A program made the translations under genes and the position numbers. From Methylobacterium radiodurans (GTDB lineage: Bacteria; Pseudomonadota; Alphaproteobacteria; Rhizobiales; Beijerinckiaceae): a DNA stretch of 64,000 nt. The notes under the pieces are model-generated. The model worked only from the letters and a program-made list of their open reading frames with translations, was not told where the DNA came from and ran no database searches. This document shows positions 38,162 to 47,886 of the stretch, piece after piece. The stretch is taken from assembly GCF_003173735.1 (NCBI RefSeq), contig NZ_CP029551.1:499001-563000 (forward strand), given 5' to 3'. Position 1 is the first letter of the stretch; every line of letters begins with the position of its first letter.

Positions 38162-38991
38162 GCGCGATCATGAGCGAGACCGCCCTCGATCCCCTCGCCG
38201 ATCCCGAGACCGAGGAAGGAGCCGGCCCGAAGGAGGACCGGCACTTCGTCACGGCGCTCGCCCGCGGCCTCGCGGTGCTCGCCTGCTTCGGACGCGACCG
38301 GCGAATGCTCGCCAACCACGACATCGCCGAGGCCTGCGGCCTGCCGCGCTCCACCGTGTCGCGGCTGACCTACACGCTGACCAAGCTCGGCTACCTGCAC
38401 CTCGTCGAGGAATCGGGGAAATACCGCCTCGGCACCCAGACGATTGCGCTGGGCTCGATGGCGCTGGGCGGCCTCGACGTGCGCCAGATCGCCCGGCCGG
38501 CGCTGCGGGCCGTGGCGCAGGCGGCCAACGCCTCCGTGGGTCTCGGCGTGCGCGACCGGCTGAGCATGCGCTACATCGACTGCCAGCGCGGTCCCGCCGC
38601 GATCTCGCTCAACCTCGACACGGGCTCGCGCATCTCGCTCGCCCGCTCGGCGATGGGCCGGGCCTATATCGCGGTCTGCTCGGACCGGGAGCGCGCGGCG
38701 CTCTACGAGGAGTTGCAGGCCTACGACCCGCTGGCCTGGCCGGCGCTGCGGGCCGGCCTCGACCACGCGGTGCAGGAGCACCGCGAGATCGGTTGCTGCA
38801 CCTCCTTCGGCGAGTGGCAGGACACGGTCTCGGCCATCGCGGTGGGCTTCCGCCCCGGCGGCGGACTGCCGCCGATGTCGGTCAATTGCGGCGCGCCGAC
38901 CATCATCACCGACGGCCGCTTCCTGATGGACGTCGCCCGCCCGAAGCTGATCGAGGCCGTGCGCGGCCTCGAAGGTGTCATGGGCGCTTGA
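38158..38991 (+). CDS. IclR-family transcriptional regulator
   Basis: A 277-residue regulator with the N-terminal winged helix (about 30-90: [39 protein letters not shown]) and a C-terminal IclR effector domain ([38 protein letters not shown]). IclR proteins of catabolic operons bind pathway acids or CoA precursors. It is translationally coupled to the enoyl-CoA hydratase gene (ATGA). It most plausibly controls the importer and pim-like operons through the TGCAGA sites at 31.7 kb. Confidence 0.92.
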
Positions 38992-38999
38992 TTGCTGGT

Positions 39000-39034
39000 C
39001 TCATCGATCCCGGCCCATGGCCGGCATCGATGAG
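39000..39034 (+). terminator. Palindromic hairpin after the IclR gene
   Basis: A 9-bp perfect outer stem (39000-39008 with 39026-39034) encloses an internal CGGCC-CATG-GGCCG-like palindrome. It begins 9 bp after the iclR stop. No T tract follows, so termination is uncertain. Confidence 0.5.
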
Positions 39035-39070
39035 GTCCGGCGGACGACCGCAGCCGCGCCGTCGCGCGGG

Positions 39071-39102
39071 CAGGCCTCGCCGCGAGGACGCGGCGAGGCC
39101 TG
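39071..39102 (+). terminator. Very stable 14-bp hairpin ahead of the CoA-transferase gene
   Basis: A perfect 14-bp GC-rich stem (39071-39084 with 39089-39102) closed by the tetraloop AGGA ends only 16 bases before the CoA-transferase ATG and just before its GAGGAG ribosome-binding site. Followed by ATT only. It could be an attenuator, an RNA-stability element or a weak terminator separating the gene from iclR. Confidence 0.6.
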
Positions 39103-39118
39103 ATTGAGGAGTGACCCG

Positions 39119-40303
39119 ATGCTGTTCGATCCCGACGACCTGCCGCTCGCCGGCATCCGTGTGCTGGATCTCTCCCGCGTGCTCGCCGGGCCCTGGTGCG
39201 CGCAGGTGCTGGGCGATCTCGGCGCCGACGTGATCAAGGTCGAGCATCCCGAGCGCGGCGACGACACCCGCGACTGGGGCCTGCGGACCGGCCCGAGCAA
39301 CACCTCGTATTTCGACAGCGTGAACCGCAACAAGCGCTCGATCGGCGTCGATCTCGCCGACCCCGAGGGGCTGGCACTGGTGCGCGACATCGCCCGGCAG
39401 AGCGACGTGGTGGTGCAGAACTTCAAGACCGGCGGCGCCGACCGGCTCGGCCTCGGCTACGCGGCGCTCTCAGCCGAGAACCCGCGGCTGATCTACTGCT
39501 CGGTCTCGGGGTACAGTTCGGACGGCGCGGAGGCGACGCGGCCGGGCTACGACCTCGTGATCCAGGGCGAGGCCGGGCTGATGGCGCTGAACGGCGAGGC
39601 CGGGCGCCCGCCCCTCAAGTTCGGGCTCGCGGCGGTCGATCTCTTCACCGGCCAGTTCGCCGCCCAAGCCGTGCTCGCCGCCCTCTACCAGCGCGAGCGC
39701 ACCGGTCGCGGGCGGCTCGTGGAACTCGCCCTGTTCGATTGCGGCGTGGCGCTGACCTCCTATTACGGCCTGGAGGCCATGGTGCAGGCGAGCGATCCGC
39801 CCCGCTACGGCAACGCCCACCCCTCGATCGTGCCCTACGGCGTGTTCGAGGCGGGCGACGGGCCGATCGTGCTGACGGTGGGCAACAACGCCCAGTACCG
39901 GCGCTTCTGCGAGCAGGTGCTGGAACGGCCCGACCTCTGCACCGACCCGCGCTTCGCCAGCAACCTCGACCGCTCGCGGAACCGCGCCGCCTTCGTGCCG
40001 GTGCTGGAGGCTGAACTCGCCAAGTGGAAGCGCGCGGACCTGCTCGTCCGTCTCCAGGCTGCCGGTATTCCCTGCGGCGAGGTGCTGGGCCTGCACGAGG
40101 CCCTGACCTCGGAGCGCGCCCGCTCCGCCGGCCTCGTCCTGCCGCAGGGCGCGGAGGCGGAGGAAGCGGCGCACGTGCTGGCCCCGCCCTACCGGCTCGA
40201 CGGACAGCGCCTGCCGGTGCGGCGGATGCCGCCGCCGCTCGACGGATCGGGCGCCGAGATCCGGTCCGCACTGCCGGAGCGTGCCCCACCGCGGACGGCC
40301 TGA
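39119..40303 (+). CDS. Class III (CaiB/BaiF) acyl-CoA:carboxylate CoA-transferase
   Basis: A 394-residue family III CoA-transferase. The N-terminus is LAGIRVLDLSRVLAGPWCAQ and LGADVIKVEHPERGDDTRDWG follows, both standard. The catalytic aspartate is D174 in FGLAAVDLFTG. Similarity of pattern is strongest to succinate-hydroxymethylglutarate/glutarate CoA-transferases. It would activate a dicarboxylic acid by CoA transfer from succinyl-CoA, replacing the missing PimA ligase; that role is inferred from context. The ATG at 39119 follows GAGGAG and is preferred to TTG at 39104. Confidence 0.92.
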   Translation: MLFDPDDLPLAGIRVLDLSRVLAGPWCAQVLGDLGADVIKVEHPERGDDTRDWGLRTGPSNTSYFDSVNRNKRSIGVDLADPEGLALVRDIARQSDVVVQNFKTGGADRLGLGYAALSAENPRLIYCSVSGYSSDGAEATRPGYDLVIQGEAGLMALNGEAGRPPLKFGLAAVDLFTGQFAAQAVLAALYQRERTGRGRLVELALFDCGVALTSYYGLEAMVQASDPPRYGNAHPSIVPYGVFEAGDGPIVLTVGNNAQYRRFCEQVLERPDLCTDPRFASNLDRSRNRAAFVPVLEAELAKWKRADLLVRLQAAGIPCGEVLGLHEALTSERARSAGLVLPQGAEAEEAAHVLAPPYRLDGQRLPVRRMPPPLDGSGAEIRSALPERAPPRTA

Positions 40304-40517
40304 TCGCGCCGGGCACGGGAGCGCTCGGGCACGGCAAACGGGTACGGTGTCCTGGGAAGATGCTCTTGGCCGAAGCGCTTCCGACAATGCTAACCTCCCC
40401 GGAGGGCTCCCGCACCGGCGCGGGCGCTTCGACGGCCACGGCCCGGCACGCGGGTGCCGTCGTCGGGCGCGGAGGCCGTCCGTCTCGTCCGCCGGCGCGG
40501 GGCAGGAGGGCAGGATC

Positions 40518-41495
40518 GTGCGGATCGCGATCGTCGGGGCGGGCTTGGCGGGGCTGACCTGCGGCAGGGCGCTGGCCGCCGAGGGCTGCCCGGTGGCGCT
40601 CTTCGACAAGGGGCGGGCTCCGGGCGGCCGCCTGTCGACGCGCCGCACCGACACGTCGCTCGGACCCGTCGCCTTCGATCTCGGCGCTCCCTTCATCACC
40701 GCCGACGACCCGGCTTTCGGCGCCGAGCTCGCCGTCTGGCAGGCCGAGGGAACGGTCGCGCGCTGGCCGGCCGCGGGCGCCCGGGCCTGGGTCGGCATCC
40801 CCGGCATGGACGCGCCGCTGCGGGCGATGGGCCGCGGGCTCCCGGTCCGCTGGAGCACCCGCGTCGAGGCCGTCGCGGCCGAGGCCGGGGGCTGGCGCCT
40901 TCAGGGGGCGGACCTCGATGCGGGCGGGTTCGACGTCGTCCTGACCGCCCTGCCGGCCGAGCAGACCGCGACCCTCCTGCGGCCCGCTGCCCCGGACCTC
41001 GCCGCCGTGGCCGCCGCGCTCCCCTCGGCACCCTGCTGGACCGCGATGGCCGCCTTCGCGCGGCGGCTGGACGGCGTCCCGGACCTTCTGTCCGAGCGCG
41101 GTGGGCCAGGCGACACTTTCGCTTGGGCTGCGCGCGAGGCGGCCAAGCCCGGTCGCTCCGGGCCCGAGTCCTGGGTGATCCAGGCCGGGCCGGACTGGTC
41201 CCGCCGCAACCTCGAGCGCGCGGCCGCGGATGTCGCGGCCGACCTGCTCGGCCGCTTCTTCGCCGCGGCGGGCGTCGCGGCCGTGCAGCCCGTCCACCTC
41301 GCCGGGCACCGCTGGCGATACGCGGCGTCGGGCGCGGCCGGCCGCAACACCCTGTGGGACCCCACTCGCGGGATCGGGGCCTGCGGCGACTGGCTGCTCG
41401 GGCCCCGGGCCGAGCATGCTTGGCTGTCAGGCCGCCGCCTCGCATCAGCCGTGGCCGCGACGCGGGCCAGCGCGGCCTCCCAGCCGGGACCCTAA
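40518..41495 (+). CDS. FAD-dependent amine oxidase/renalase-like oxidoreductase
   Basis: A 325-residue flavoprotein. The Rossmann motif AIVGAGLAGLTCGRALAAEG occupies residues 4-23, followed by the renalase/amine-oxidase GGRLSTRR segment and the FDLGAPFIT strand. The C-terminal FAD end is IGACGDWLLGPRAEHAWLSG. Members oxidise nicotinamide isomers or amines; the substrate is unknown here. The GTG start at 40518 has AGGAGG 8 bases upstream. The 214 bp before it contain no gene or clear promoter. Confidence 0.87.
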   Translation: MRIAIVGAGLAGLTCGRALAAEGCPVALFDKGRAPGGRLSTRRTDTSLGPVAFDLGAPFITADDPAFGAELAVWQAEGTVARWPAAGARAWVGIPGMDAPLRAMGRGLPVRWSTRVEAVAAEAGGWRLQGADLDAGGFDVVLTALPAEQTATLLRPAAPDLAAVAAALPSAPCWTAMAAFARRLDGVPDLLSERGGPGDTFAWAAREAAKPGRSGPESWVIQAGPDWSRRNLERAAADVAADLLGRFFAAAGVAAVQPVHLAGHRWRYAASGAAGRNTLWDPTRGIGACGDWLLGPRAEHAWLSGRRLASAVAATRASAASQPGP

Positions 41496-41702
41496 CGGCC
41501 CACCCCGGGAACCGACGCGCCGCCGACGCGCCGCCATGCGTGCATCCGCCACGCATGGCTGTGAACCGGCCGGTCCTTGATTTCCGCGCCGACCGCCAGA
41601 TGTCGCCGGCGTCGAGCGGATGGGTCGCTACTCCTAGGAGGAGGATCCCCGGACGCGCTCGGCCGGGGCCGGTGTCGCAGGGGCATCGAAGGGGGGAAGA
41701 CG

Positions 41703-44024
41703 ATGAGCGGGATGACGGCGGACAAGACCAACACCGAGACCTTCCGGATGGAAGGGCGCTGCCCGTTCGGCGGCGACCGGATCGGCGGCGCCCTCGGCAG
41801 CCGGCCGACCCTGGAGAACTGGTACCCGCACCGCCTCAGGGTCGAGCTTCTCCACCAGAACGGGCTGGCGGCCGACCCGCTCGGCCCGGACTTCGACTAC
41901 GCCGCCGCCTTCGCGGCGATCGACTACGAGGCGCTCAAGCGCGACATCAAGGAATTCCTGACCTCGTCGGTCGGGTGGTGGCCGTCCGATTACGGCAATT
42001 ACGGCCCGCAGATGATCCGCATGGCCTGGCACTCGGCCGGCACGTACCGCATCGCCGACGGGCGCGGGGGCGCCGGCACCGGGATGCAGCGCTTCGCCCC
42101 GATCTCGAGCTGGTGGGACAACGGCAACACCGACAAGTCGCGCCGCCTGCTGCAGCCGATCAAGCACAAATACGGCAACGCCCTGTCCTGGGCAGACCTC
42201 ATGGTGCTCAGCGGCAATTGCGCGCTCGAGATCATGGGCTTCCCGACCTACGGCTTCGCGGCCGGCCGGCTCGACGCCTGGGAGGCCGACAACGCGACCT
42301 ACTGGGGCCCCGAGGTCGTGGACATGGGGACGGTGTCGAGCTTCGACGACATGGTCAACCGCGACAAGCGCTGGCGGGGGAAGAACGGCGAGGCCGAGTA
42401 CGACCTGGAGAACCCGCTCGCCGCCTCCCACCAGGCGCTCATCTACGTGAACCCGGAGGGCCCCTACGCCAGCGGCGACCCGCTGGCCTCGGCGCGCGAC
42501 ATCCGGATCACCTTCACCCGCATGGCGATGAACGACGAGGAGACGGTGGCGCTGATCGCGGGCGGCCACGCCTTCGGCAAGAGCCACGGCATGGTGCCGG
42601 CCAAGGAGATCGGGCCGCCGCCCGAGATGGCGCCGATGGAGGCGATGGGCCTCGGCTGGCACAACCCGAAGGGCACGGGCGCTGGGGCGGACACGATGAC
42701 GAACGGCATCGAGGGCAGCTGGACCCCCGATCCGACCCGGTGGGACAACGCCTATCTGGAGAACCTCTTCCGGTTCGACTGGGAGCAGACGCGGAGCCCC
42801 GCGGGCGCGCTGCAATGGAAGCCGAAGGCCGCGGACGCCCCCAAGACGCCCGACGCGCATGTGGCCGGGCAGATGCACGACCTGATGATGATGACCTCCG
42901 ACATCGCCCTCAAGGTCGATCCGGAGTACCGCAAGGTCTGCGAGAAGTTCCTCGGCGACTTCGACGCCTTCACGCAGGCCTTCTCGAAGGCGTGGTACAA
43001 GCTCACCCATCGCGACATGGGCCCGAAGCACCGCTACCTGGGCCCGGAGGCGGTGATCGAGGACGGACTGCTGTGGCAGGACCCGCTGCCGGAGCGCGAC
43101 TACGAACTCGTCGGCGAGGCGGAGATCGCGGCACTGAAGCAGACGATCGCCGCCACGGGGCTCTCGGTCTCCGATCTCGCCTTCACGGCCTTCTCGGCGG
43201 CCTCGACCTACCGCGACAGCGACAAGCGCGGCGGCGCCAACGGCGGCCGCCTCGCCCTTGCCCCGCAGAAGGACTGGGCGGTCAACCGCCGCGCGGCGCC
43301 GGTGATCGCGGCGCTCGGCGACGTGATGTCCGCGTTCAACGATGGGCGGAGCGACGGGAAGCGGATCTCGCTGGCCGACCTCATCGTGCTGGCCGGGTGC
43401 AGCGCGGTTGAGCAGGCCGCCCGGGACGCGGGCGTCGAGATCGCGGTGCCGTTCACGCCCGGCCGCGTCGACACCACGCAGGAGCTGACGGACATCGAGA
43501 TGTTCACGTGGCTGAAGCCCGTCGTGGACGGCTTCCGCAACTACGTGGACGAAGGGTTCGGGGAGATGACGCGGCAGGTCTCGCCGGAGGAACTCTTCCT
43601 CGACCGGGCCAACCTGATGACGCTGACCGCGCCGGAATGGACCGCTCTGACCGGGGGGCTGCGCGCGCTCAACGTCAACCACGACGGCTCGAGCCGGGGC
43701 GTCTTCACGGATCGGGTCGGGGTGCTGACGACCGACTTCTTCCGCAACCTGACCTCCACGGACCTCGTCTGGGAGAAGGCCGACGCGGACGGGATGGCCT
43801 TCGTGCTGAAGGACCGGGCGAGCGGGGCGACGCGGTTCGAGGCGACGCGCAGCGACCTCGTCTTCGGGGCGAACGCCCAGCTCCGCGCGATCGCCGACGC
43901 CTATGCGGGAAGCGACGGCCACCGGCGCTTCGTCGGTGACTTCGTGAAGGCGTGGGACAAGGTGATGATGCTCGACCGCTTCGACGTGAAGGGCCACAGG
44001 CGCCACGCCCCCATGGCGGCCTGA
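41703..44024 (+). CDS. katG: Catalase-peroxidase KatG
   Basis: A 773-residue heme enzyme destroying hydrogen peroxide. Distal residues W109 and H110 are in [12 protein letters not shown]248 in YVNPEGP and M274 in TRMAMND, so the Trp-Tyr-Met adduct can form; spacing Y248-M274 equals that of the M. tuberculosis enzyme. The proximal heme ligand is H289 in [10 protein letters not shown]. The C-terminal pseudo-domain is complete. ATG at 41703, with a second Met three codons later. No oxyR lies beside it. A hairpin terminator follows. Confidence 0.97.
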   Translation: MSGMTADKTNTETFRMEGRCPFGGDRIGGALGSRPTLENWYPHRLRVELLHQNGLAADPLGPDFDYAAAFAAIDYEALKRDIKEFLTSSVGWWPSDYGNYGPQMIRMAWHSAGTYRIADGRGGAGTGMQRFAPISSWWDNGNTDKSRRLLQPIKHKYGNALSWADLMVLSGNCALEIMGFPTYGFAAGRLDAWEADNATYWGPEVVDMGTVSSFDDMVNRDKRWRGKNGEAEYDLENPLAASHQALIYVNPEGPYASGDPLASARDIRITFTRMAMNDEETVALIAGGHAFGKSHGMVPAKEIGPPPEMAPMEAMGLGWHNPKGTGAGADTMTNGIEGSWTPDPTRWDNAYLENLFRFDWEQTRSPAGALQWKPKAADAPKTPDAHVAGQMHDLMMMTSDIALKVDPEYRKVCEKFLGDFDAFTQAFSKAWYKLTHRDMGPKHRYLGPEAVIEDGLLWQDPLPERDYELVGEAEIAALKQTIAATGLSVSDLAFTAFSAASTYRDSDKRGGANGGRLALAPQKDWAVNRRAAPVIAALGDVMSAFNDGRSDGKRISLADLIVLAGCSAVEQAARDAGVEIAVPFTPGRVDTTQELTDIEMFTWLKPVVDGFRNYVDEGFGEMTRQVSPEELFLDRANLMTLTAPEWTALTGGLRALNVNHDGSSRGVFTDRVGVLTTDFFRNLTSTDLVWEKADADGMAFVLKDRASGATRFEATRSDLVFGANAQLRAIADAYAGSDGHRRFVGDFVKAWDKVMMLDRFDVKGHRRHAPMAA

Positions 44025-44032
44025 GCGCATCC

Positions 44033-44059
44033 GACAGGAGCCCGGTGCGGGCTCCTGTC
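44033..44059 (+). terminator. Hairpin terminator after katG
   Basis: A perfect 11-bp stem (44033-44043 with 44049-44059) with a 5-base loop lies 9 bp after the katG stop, followed by CCCTCTC rather than a T tract. It separates katG from the convergent peptide transporter operon. Confidence 0.65.
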
Positions 44060-44109
44060 CCCTCTCGGCCGCGGCGGGAACAGCCCCTGCGGCGCGATAC
44101 AGACCTGCG

Positions 44110-45021
44110 TCAGGTCACCGCGGCGACCCAGTGGCCGGGGGCGACCTCGACGAGGTCTCCGGGCTGGCCCTCCTCCGGCATCTGCGGGCCGGCGGCGGCG
44201 AGCCGGGCCCGCTCCGCGACCGGGTTGGGCAGCGGCACCGCCGAGAGCAGGCGCCGGGTGTAGGGATGGCGCGGGTCCTCGTACAGCCGGTCGCTCTCGG
44301 CAAGCTCCACGATGCGCCCGCGCCAGAGCACCGCGACCCGGTGGCAGAGGTAGCGCACCATGCGCAGATCGTGGGAGATGAACAGGTAGGAGAGGCCGAG
44401 TTCGGATTGGAGGTCCTGCAGCAGGTTCACCACCTGCGCCTGGATCGAGACGTCGAGCGCGGCGATCGGCTCGTCGGCCACGATGAAGCTCGGCCTGAGC
44501 GCGATGGCGCGGGCGATGCAGATGCGCTGGCGCTGGCCGCCGGAGAACTGGTGCGGGAACCGCCCCAGGAAGGCGGGATCAAGCCCGACGCGCTCGAACA
44601 GGTGCTCGACGGCCTCGCGGCGCTCGCCGCTCGTCATCCCGGGCCGGTGCAGCCGGAAGGCCTCGGCGACGTAGGCGCCCACGCTCATGCGCGGGTTGAG
44701 CGCGGCGTAGGGGTCTTGGAACACGGTCTGGATGCGCCCGCGCATGCGCCGCATCGCCCGGGGCGGGAGCGTGGCGAGGTCGGTGCCCTCGAAGGCGACG
44801 GTGCCGGAGGTCGGCGGGTTCAGCATCGTCACCGCCCGGCCGATCGTGGACTTGCCGGAGCCGGATTCGCCGACGAGGCCCAGCGTCTCGCCGGGCGCGA
44901 TGTCGAAGCTGACGTCGTGGACGGCACGGAACACGTTGGCCTTACCCCCCCACCATGCCCGCAGGGGATAGGCCTTCGAGAGGTTGCGCACCGACAGGAT
45001 GGGGGCTGCTGACACGCTCAT
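44110..45021 (-). CDS. Peptide ABC importer ATPase, DppF/OppF type
   Basis: A 303-residue ATP-binding protein with Walker A GESGSGKST, signature FSGGQRQRICIARAIAL, Walker B FIVADEPIAALDVSIQ and the C-terminal oligopeptide-transporter extension HPYTRRLLSAVPLPNP. It is the last gene of a five-gene operon; the ATG overlaps the DppD-type stop as ATGA. It powers import of di- or oligopeptides or related solutes. Confidence 0.93.
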   Translation of the reverse strand: MSVSAAPILSVRNLSKAYPLRAWWGGKANVFRAVHDVSFDIAPGETLGLVGESGSGKSTIGRAVTMLNPPTSGTVAFEGTDLATLPPRAMRRMRGRIQTVFQDPYAALNPRMSVGAYVAEAFRLHRPGMTSGERREAVEHLFERVGLDPAFLGRFPHQFSGGQRQRICIARAIALRPSFIVADEPIAALDVSIQAQVVNLLQDLQSELGLSYLFISHDLRMVRYLCHRVAVLWRGRIVELAESDRLYEDPRHPYTRRLLSAVPLPNPVAERARLAAAGPQMPEEGQPGDLVEVAPGHWVAAVT

Positions 45022-46034
45022 CGGGCGCCCTCCTCGGCGAGCCGGGCCGGCAGGTCGTACCAGGCGGCCACGAGATGGCCGGGCGCCGCGCCCGCGGCCT
45101 GGACGAGGGGCGGCATCTCGGCGCGGCAGCGCGCGGTGGCGTAGGCGTTGCGCGGGGCGAAGGGGTCGCCCTGGGGCGGGCGGCGCATGTCGGGCGGGCT
45201 GCCGTCGATCTGGTGCAGGCGGCGGCGGCCGGCGCGGCCCCTGCTCAGGTCCGGCAGGGAGCGCAGCAGGCCGAGTGTGTAGGCGTTGCGCGGGTCGCCG
45301 AAGATGTCGTCCACGGGTCCCCGCTCCAGGATGCGCCCGGCATACATCACCTGCACGGTGTCGCTGATGCCGGCGACCACGCCGAGATCGTGGGTGATCC
45401 AGATGATCGCCATGCCGAGCTCGCGCTTCAGCTCCTGCACCAGGGCGATGATCTCGGCCTGGACGGTCACGTCGAGCGCCGTCGTCGCCTCGTCGGCGAT
45501 GAGCAGCTTCGGCCGGCAGGCGAGCCCGATCGCGATCATCACGCGCTGGCGCTGCCCGCCGGAGAACTCGTGCGGGTACTGGTCGAGGCGCGCACCCGCG
45601 TTCGGGATGCGCACGAGGTCGAGGAGTTCGCGGGCCCGCGCGCGAGCCGCCCGCCGGTCGAGGCCGAGATGGATGCGCAGCGGTTCGACGATCTGCTGGG
45701 CGACCGTCATGCCGGGATTGAGCGAGCTCATCGGGTCCTGGAAGACGAAACCGATCTCGCCACCGCGGACCTTGCGCAGGGCGCGCTCGGGCAGCGCCAG
45801 GAGATCGCGGCCCCGGAACAGCACCTGCCCGCCGGCGATGCGGCCGGGCGGGCGCGGGATCAGGCCCAGCATGGCGAGGACGTGCACGCTCTTGCCGGAG
45901 CCGGATTCGCCCACGATGCCCAGCGTCTCGCCCTCGGCCAGCGTGTAGGAGACGCCGTTGACGGCGTGGACCGTGCCGCCCTCGGTGTCGAAGGTGACCC
46001 GCAGGTCCCGCACGTCGAGCAGGGGTTCGCTCAT
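45018..46034 (-). CDS. Peptide ABC importer ATPase, DppD/OppD type
   Basis: A 338-residue ATP-binding protein with Walker A GESGSGKSV, EIGFVFQDPMSSLNPGMTV, signature FSGGQRQRVMIAIGLA and Walker B LLIADEATTALDVTVQ. The C-terminal region NAYTLGLLRSLPDLSRG and the cysteine-bearing ARCRAEMP segment belong to the oligo_HPY extension. It overlaps its neighbours by 4 bases at both ends, indicating one mRNA. Confidence 0.94.
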   Translation of the reverse strand: MSEPLLDVRDLRVTFDTEGGTVHAVNGVSYTLAEGETLGIVGESGSGKSVHVLAMLGLIPRPPGRIAGGQVLFRGRDLLALPERALRKVRGGEIGFVFQDPMSSLNPGMTVAQQIVEPLRIHLGLDRRAARARARELLDLVRIPNAGARLDQYPHEFSGGQRQRVMIAIGLACRPKLLIADEATTALDVTVQAEIIALVQELKRELGMAIIWITHDLGVVAGISDTVQVMYAGRILERGPVDDIFGDPRNAYTLGLLRSLPDLSRGRAGRRRLHQIDGSPPDMRRPPQGDPFAPRNAYATARCRAEMPPLVQAAGAAPGHLVAAWYDLPARLAEEGAR

Positions 46035-46945
46035 GTCCGCTGCCTCGGGTCGAGGGCGTCGCGCAGGCCATCGCCCAGCAGGTTGAAGGCCAGCACGGCG
46101 AGGAAGATCGAGACGCCCGGCCAGATCGCCATCCAGGGCGCCTGGTCCATGAAGTTCTTGGCGACCGTCAGCATGGCGCCCCAGGAGGGCTCGGGCGGCT
46201 GCTGGCCGAGACCGAGGAAGGAGAGGCTCGCCTCCGCGATGATGGCGGCCGCGATGGTCAGCGTCGCCTGGACGAGGATCGCCGGGACGATGTTGGGCAG
46301 GATGTGCACCAGCGCGATCCGCCAGGGCGGGTTGCCCACCGCGCGGGCCGCCTCCACGAACTCCTCCGCCGCCACGGCCCGCACCTGCGCCCGGGTGAGG
46401 CGCACGAAGGTGGAGGTGGCCGACAGGCCGATGGCCAGCATGGCGTTGGTGAGGCTCGGGCCCAGGAAGGCGGCGAGCGCGATCGCCAGGATCAGGAAGG
46501 GGATCGCGAGGAGCGCGTCGGTGAGGCGCATGATCACCGCATCGATCCAGCCCCCCGCATAGCCGGAGAGGAGGCCGATCGGCAGGCCGAGGGCGACCGC
46601 GAGCGCGACCGAGACGAGGCCGGCGCCGAGCGAGGCGCGGGCCCCGTAGATGATGCGGGACAGGATGTCCCGCCCGACCTCGTCGCCGCCGAACGGGTGC
46701 GCGAGGCTCGGCGCCGCGCGCACCGCTCCCCAGTCAGTCGCGGTCGGATCGTAGGGCGCAATGAAATCCGCGAGCGCGGCCATCGCGACGAGCAGGACCA
46801 CGATGGCGAGGCCGACCACCGCGCTCCGCCGGGCGCGCAGGCGGCGCCAGAAGGCCGAGAGGGAGCGGGGCTCGCGGGGACTAGCGGGCGCGGCCGCGGG
46901 CGCGGCGACGCCGGCGGCTTCGGTGAGAGGGGCACCGGTGCTCAT
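46031..46945 (-). CDS. Peptide ABC importer permease, DppC/OppC type
   Basis: A 304-residue permease with an Ala/Pro-rich N-terminal tail, a first helix AVVGLAIVVLLVAMAALADF, and the DppC hallmarks HPFGGDEVGRDILSRIIYGAR and SFLGLGQQPPEPSWGAML. The EAA-loop is EEFVEAARAVGNPPWRIALVHILPN. It pairs with the DppB-type permease, which it overlaps by 4 bases. Confidence 0.94.
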   Translation of the reverse strand: MSTGAPLTEAAGVAAPAAAPASPREPRSLSAFWRRLRARRSAVVGLAIVVLLVAMAALADFIAPYDPTATDWGAVRAAPSLAHPFGGDEVGRDILSRIIYGARASLGAGLVSVALAVALGLPIGLLSGYAGGWIDAVIMRLTDALLAIPFLILAIALAAFLGPSLTNAMLAIGLSATSTFVRLTRAQVRAVAAEEFVEAARAVGNPPWRIALVHILPNIVPAILVQATLTIAAAIIAEASLSFLGLGQQPPEPSWGAMLTVAKNFMDQAPWMAIWPGVSIFLAVLAFNLLGDGLRDALDPRQRT

Positions 46946-47886
46946 GCTCGGCGCAGCTTCGGGTTCACCACGGCCGAGAGCAGGTCGGCGGCGAGGTTGA
47001 GGGCGATGTAGGTGGCGGCGGTGCAGATCACGACGCCCTGCACGGTGGCGAAGTCCCGGTTGAACACGGCATCCACCATCAGCTTGCCGAAGCCCGGCAC
47101 GGAGAAGACCTGCTCGGTCAGAACCGCGCCCGAGAGCAGTTGCCCGAATTCCAGCGCGCCCAGCGTGATGATCGGGATCGCTGCGTTGGGCAGCGCGTGG
47201 CGCAGCACGAGGCGCAACGGGGAGACGCCCTTGGCGCGGGCGGTTCGCACGTAGTCGGAGCCCAGCACGCCCAGCATCGCCGCGCGGGTGTGGCGCATCA
47301 TCACCGCCGCGATGGCGTTGCCGAGGACGAAAGCCGGCATGGCCATGGATCGCAGGTTTTCTATGAGACTCTCGCCCGGTGGCACGTAGCCGGAGGCCGG
47401 CAGCCAGCCGAGATGCACCGAGAAGAGCAGGATCAGCAGGATGCCGAGCCAGAAGTTCGGCACCGACAGGCCCCAGAGCGCGACGCCGTTGGCCGCAGCG
47501 TCCATCCAGGTGCCGCGCTTGACCGCCGAGAGGATGCCCATCGGCACGCCGATGGCGAGCGCCACCAGCATGGCGAGGCAGGCGAGCTCGAGCGTGACCG
47601 GCAGCTTCTCCAGCACCAGTTCGGAGACCGGCTTCTGCAGGCGCACCGAGACGCCGAGATCGCCCTGGAGCACGCCGGCCGCCCAGTAGGCGTAGCGCAC
47701 CGGCAGGGGCTGATCGAGGTGGTACTTCTCGCGGATGAAGGCGATCACCTCGGGGTCGCGCTCCTCGCCCGTGAGCGCGGTCGCGACGTCGCCCGGCAGC
47801 AATTGCTGCAGGGCGAAGATGATCATCGAGGCGATGATGAGGGTCGGGACCGCGAGCGCGAGACGGTGGACCAGGAAACGCAGCAT
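46942..47886 (-). CDS. Peptide ABC importer permease, DppB/OppB type
   Basis: A 314-residue permease starting MLRFLVHRLALAVPTLIIAS, with the periplasmic LPGDVATALTGE segment, the EAA loop DYVRTARAKGVSPLRLVLRHALPN and the C-terminal EQVFSVPGFGKLMVDAVFNRDF, all family standard. Its ATG shares one base with the stop of the binding-protein gene (TGATG). Confidence 0.94.
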   Translation of the reverse strand: MLRFLVHRLALAVPTLIIASMIIFALQQLLPGDVATALTGEERDPEVIAFIREKYHLDQPLPVRYAYWAAGVLQGDLGVSVRLQKPVSELVLEKLPVTLELACLAMLVALAIGVPMGILSAVKRGTWMDAAANGVALWGLSVPNFWLGILLILLFSVHLGWLPASGYVPPGESLIENLRSMAMPAFVLGNAIAAVMMRHTRAAMLGVLGSDYVRTARAKGVSPLRLVLRHALPNAAIPIITLGALEFGQLLSGAVLTEQVFSVPGFGKLMVDAVFNRDFATVQGVVICTAATYIALNLAADLLSAVVNPKLRRA

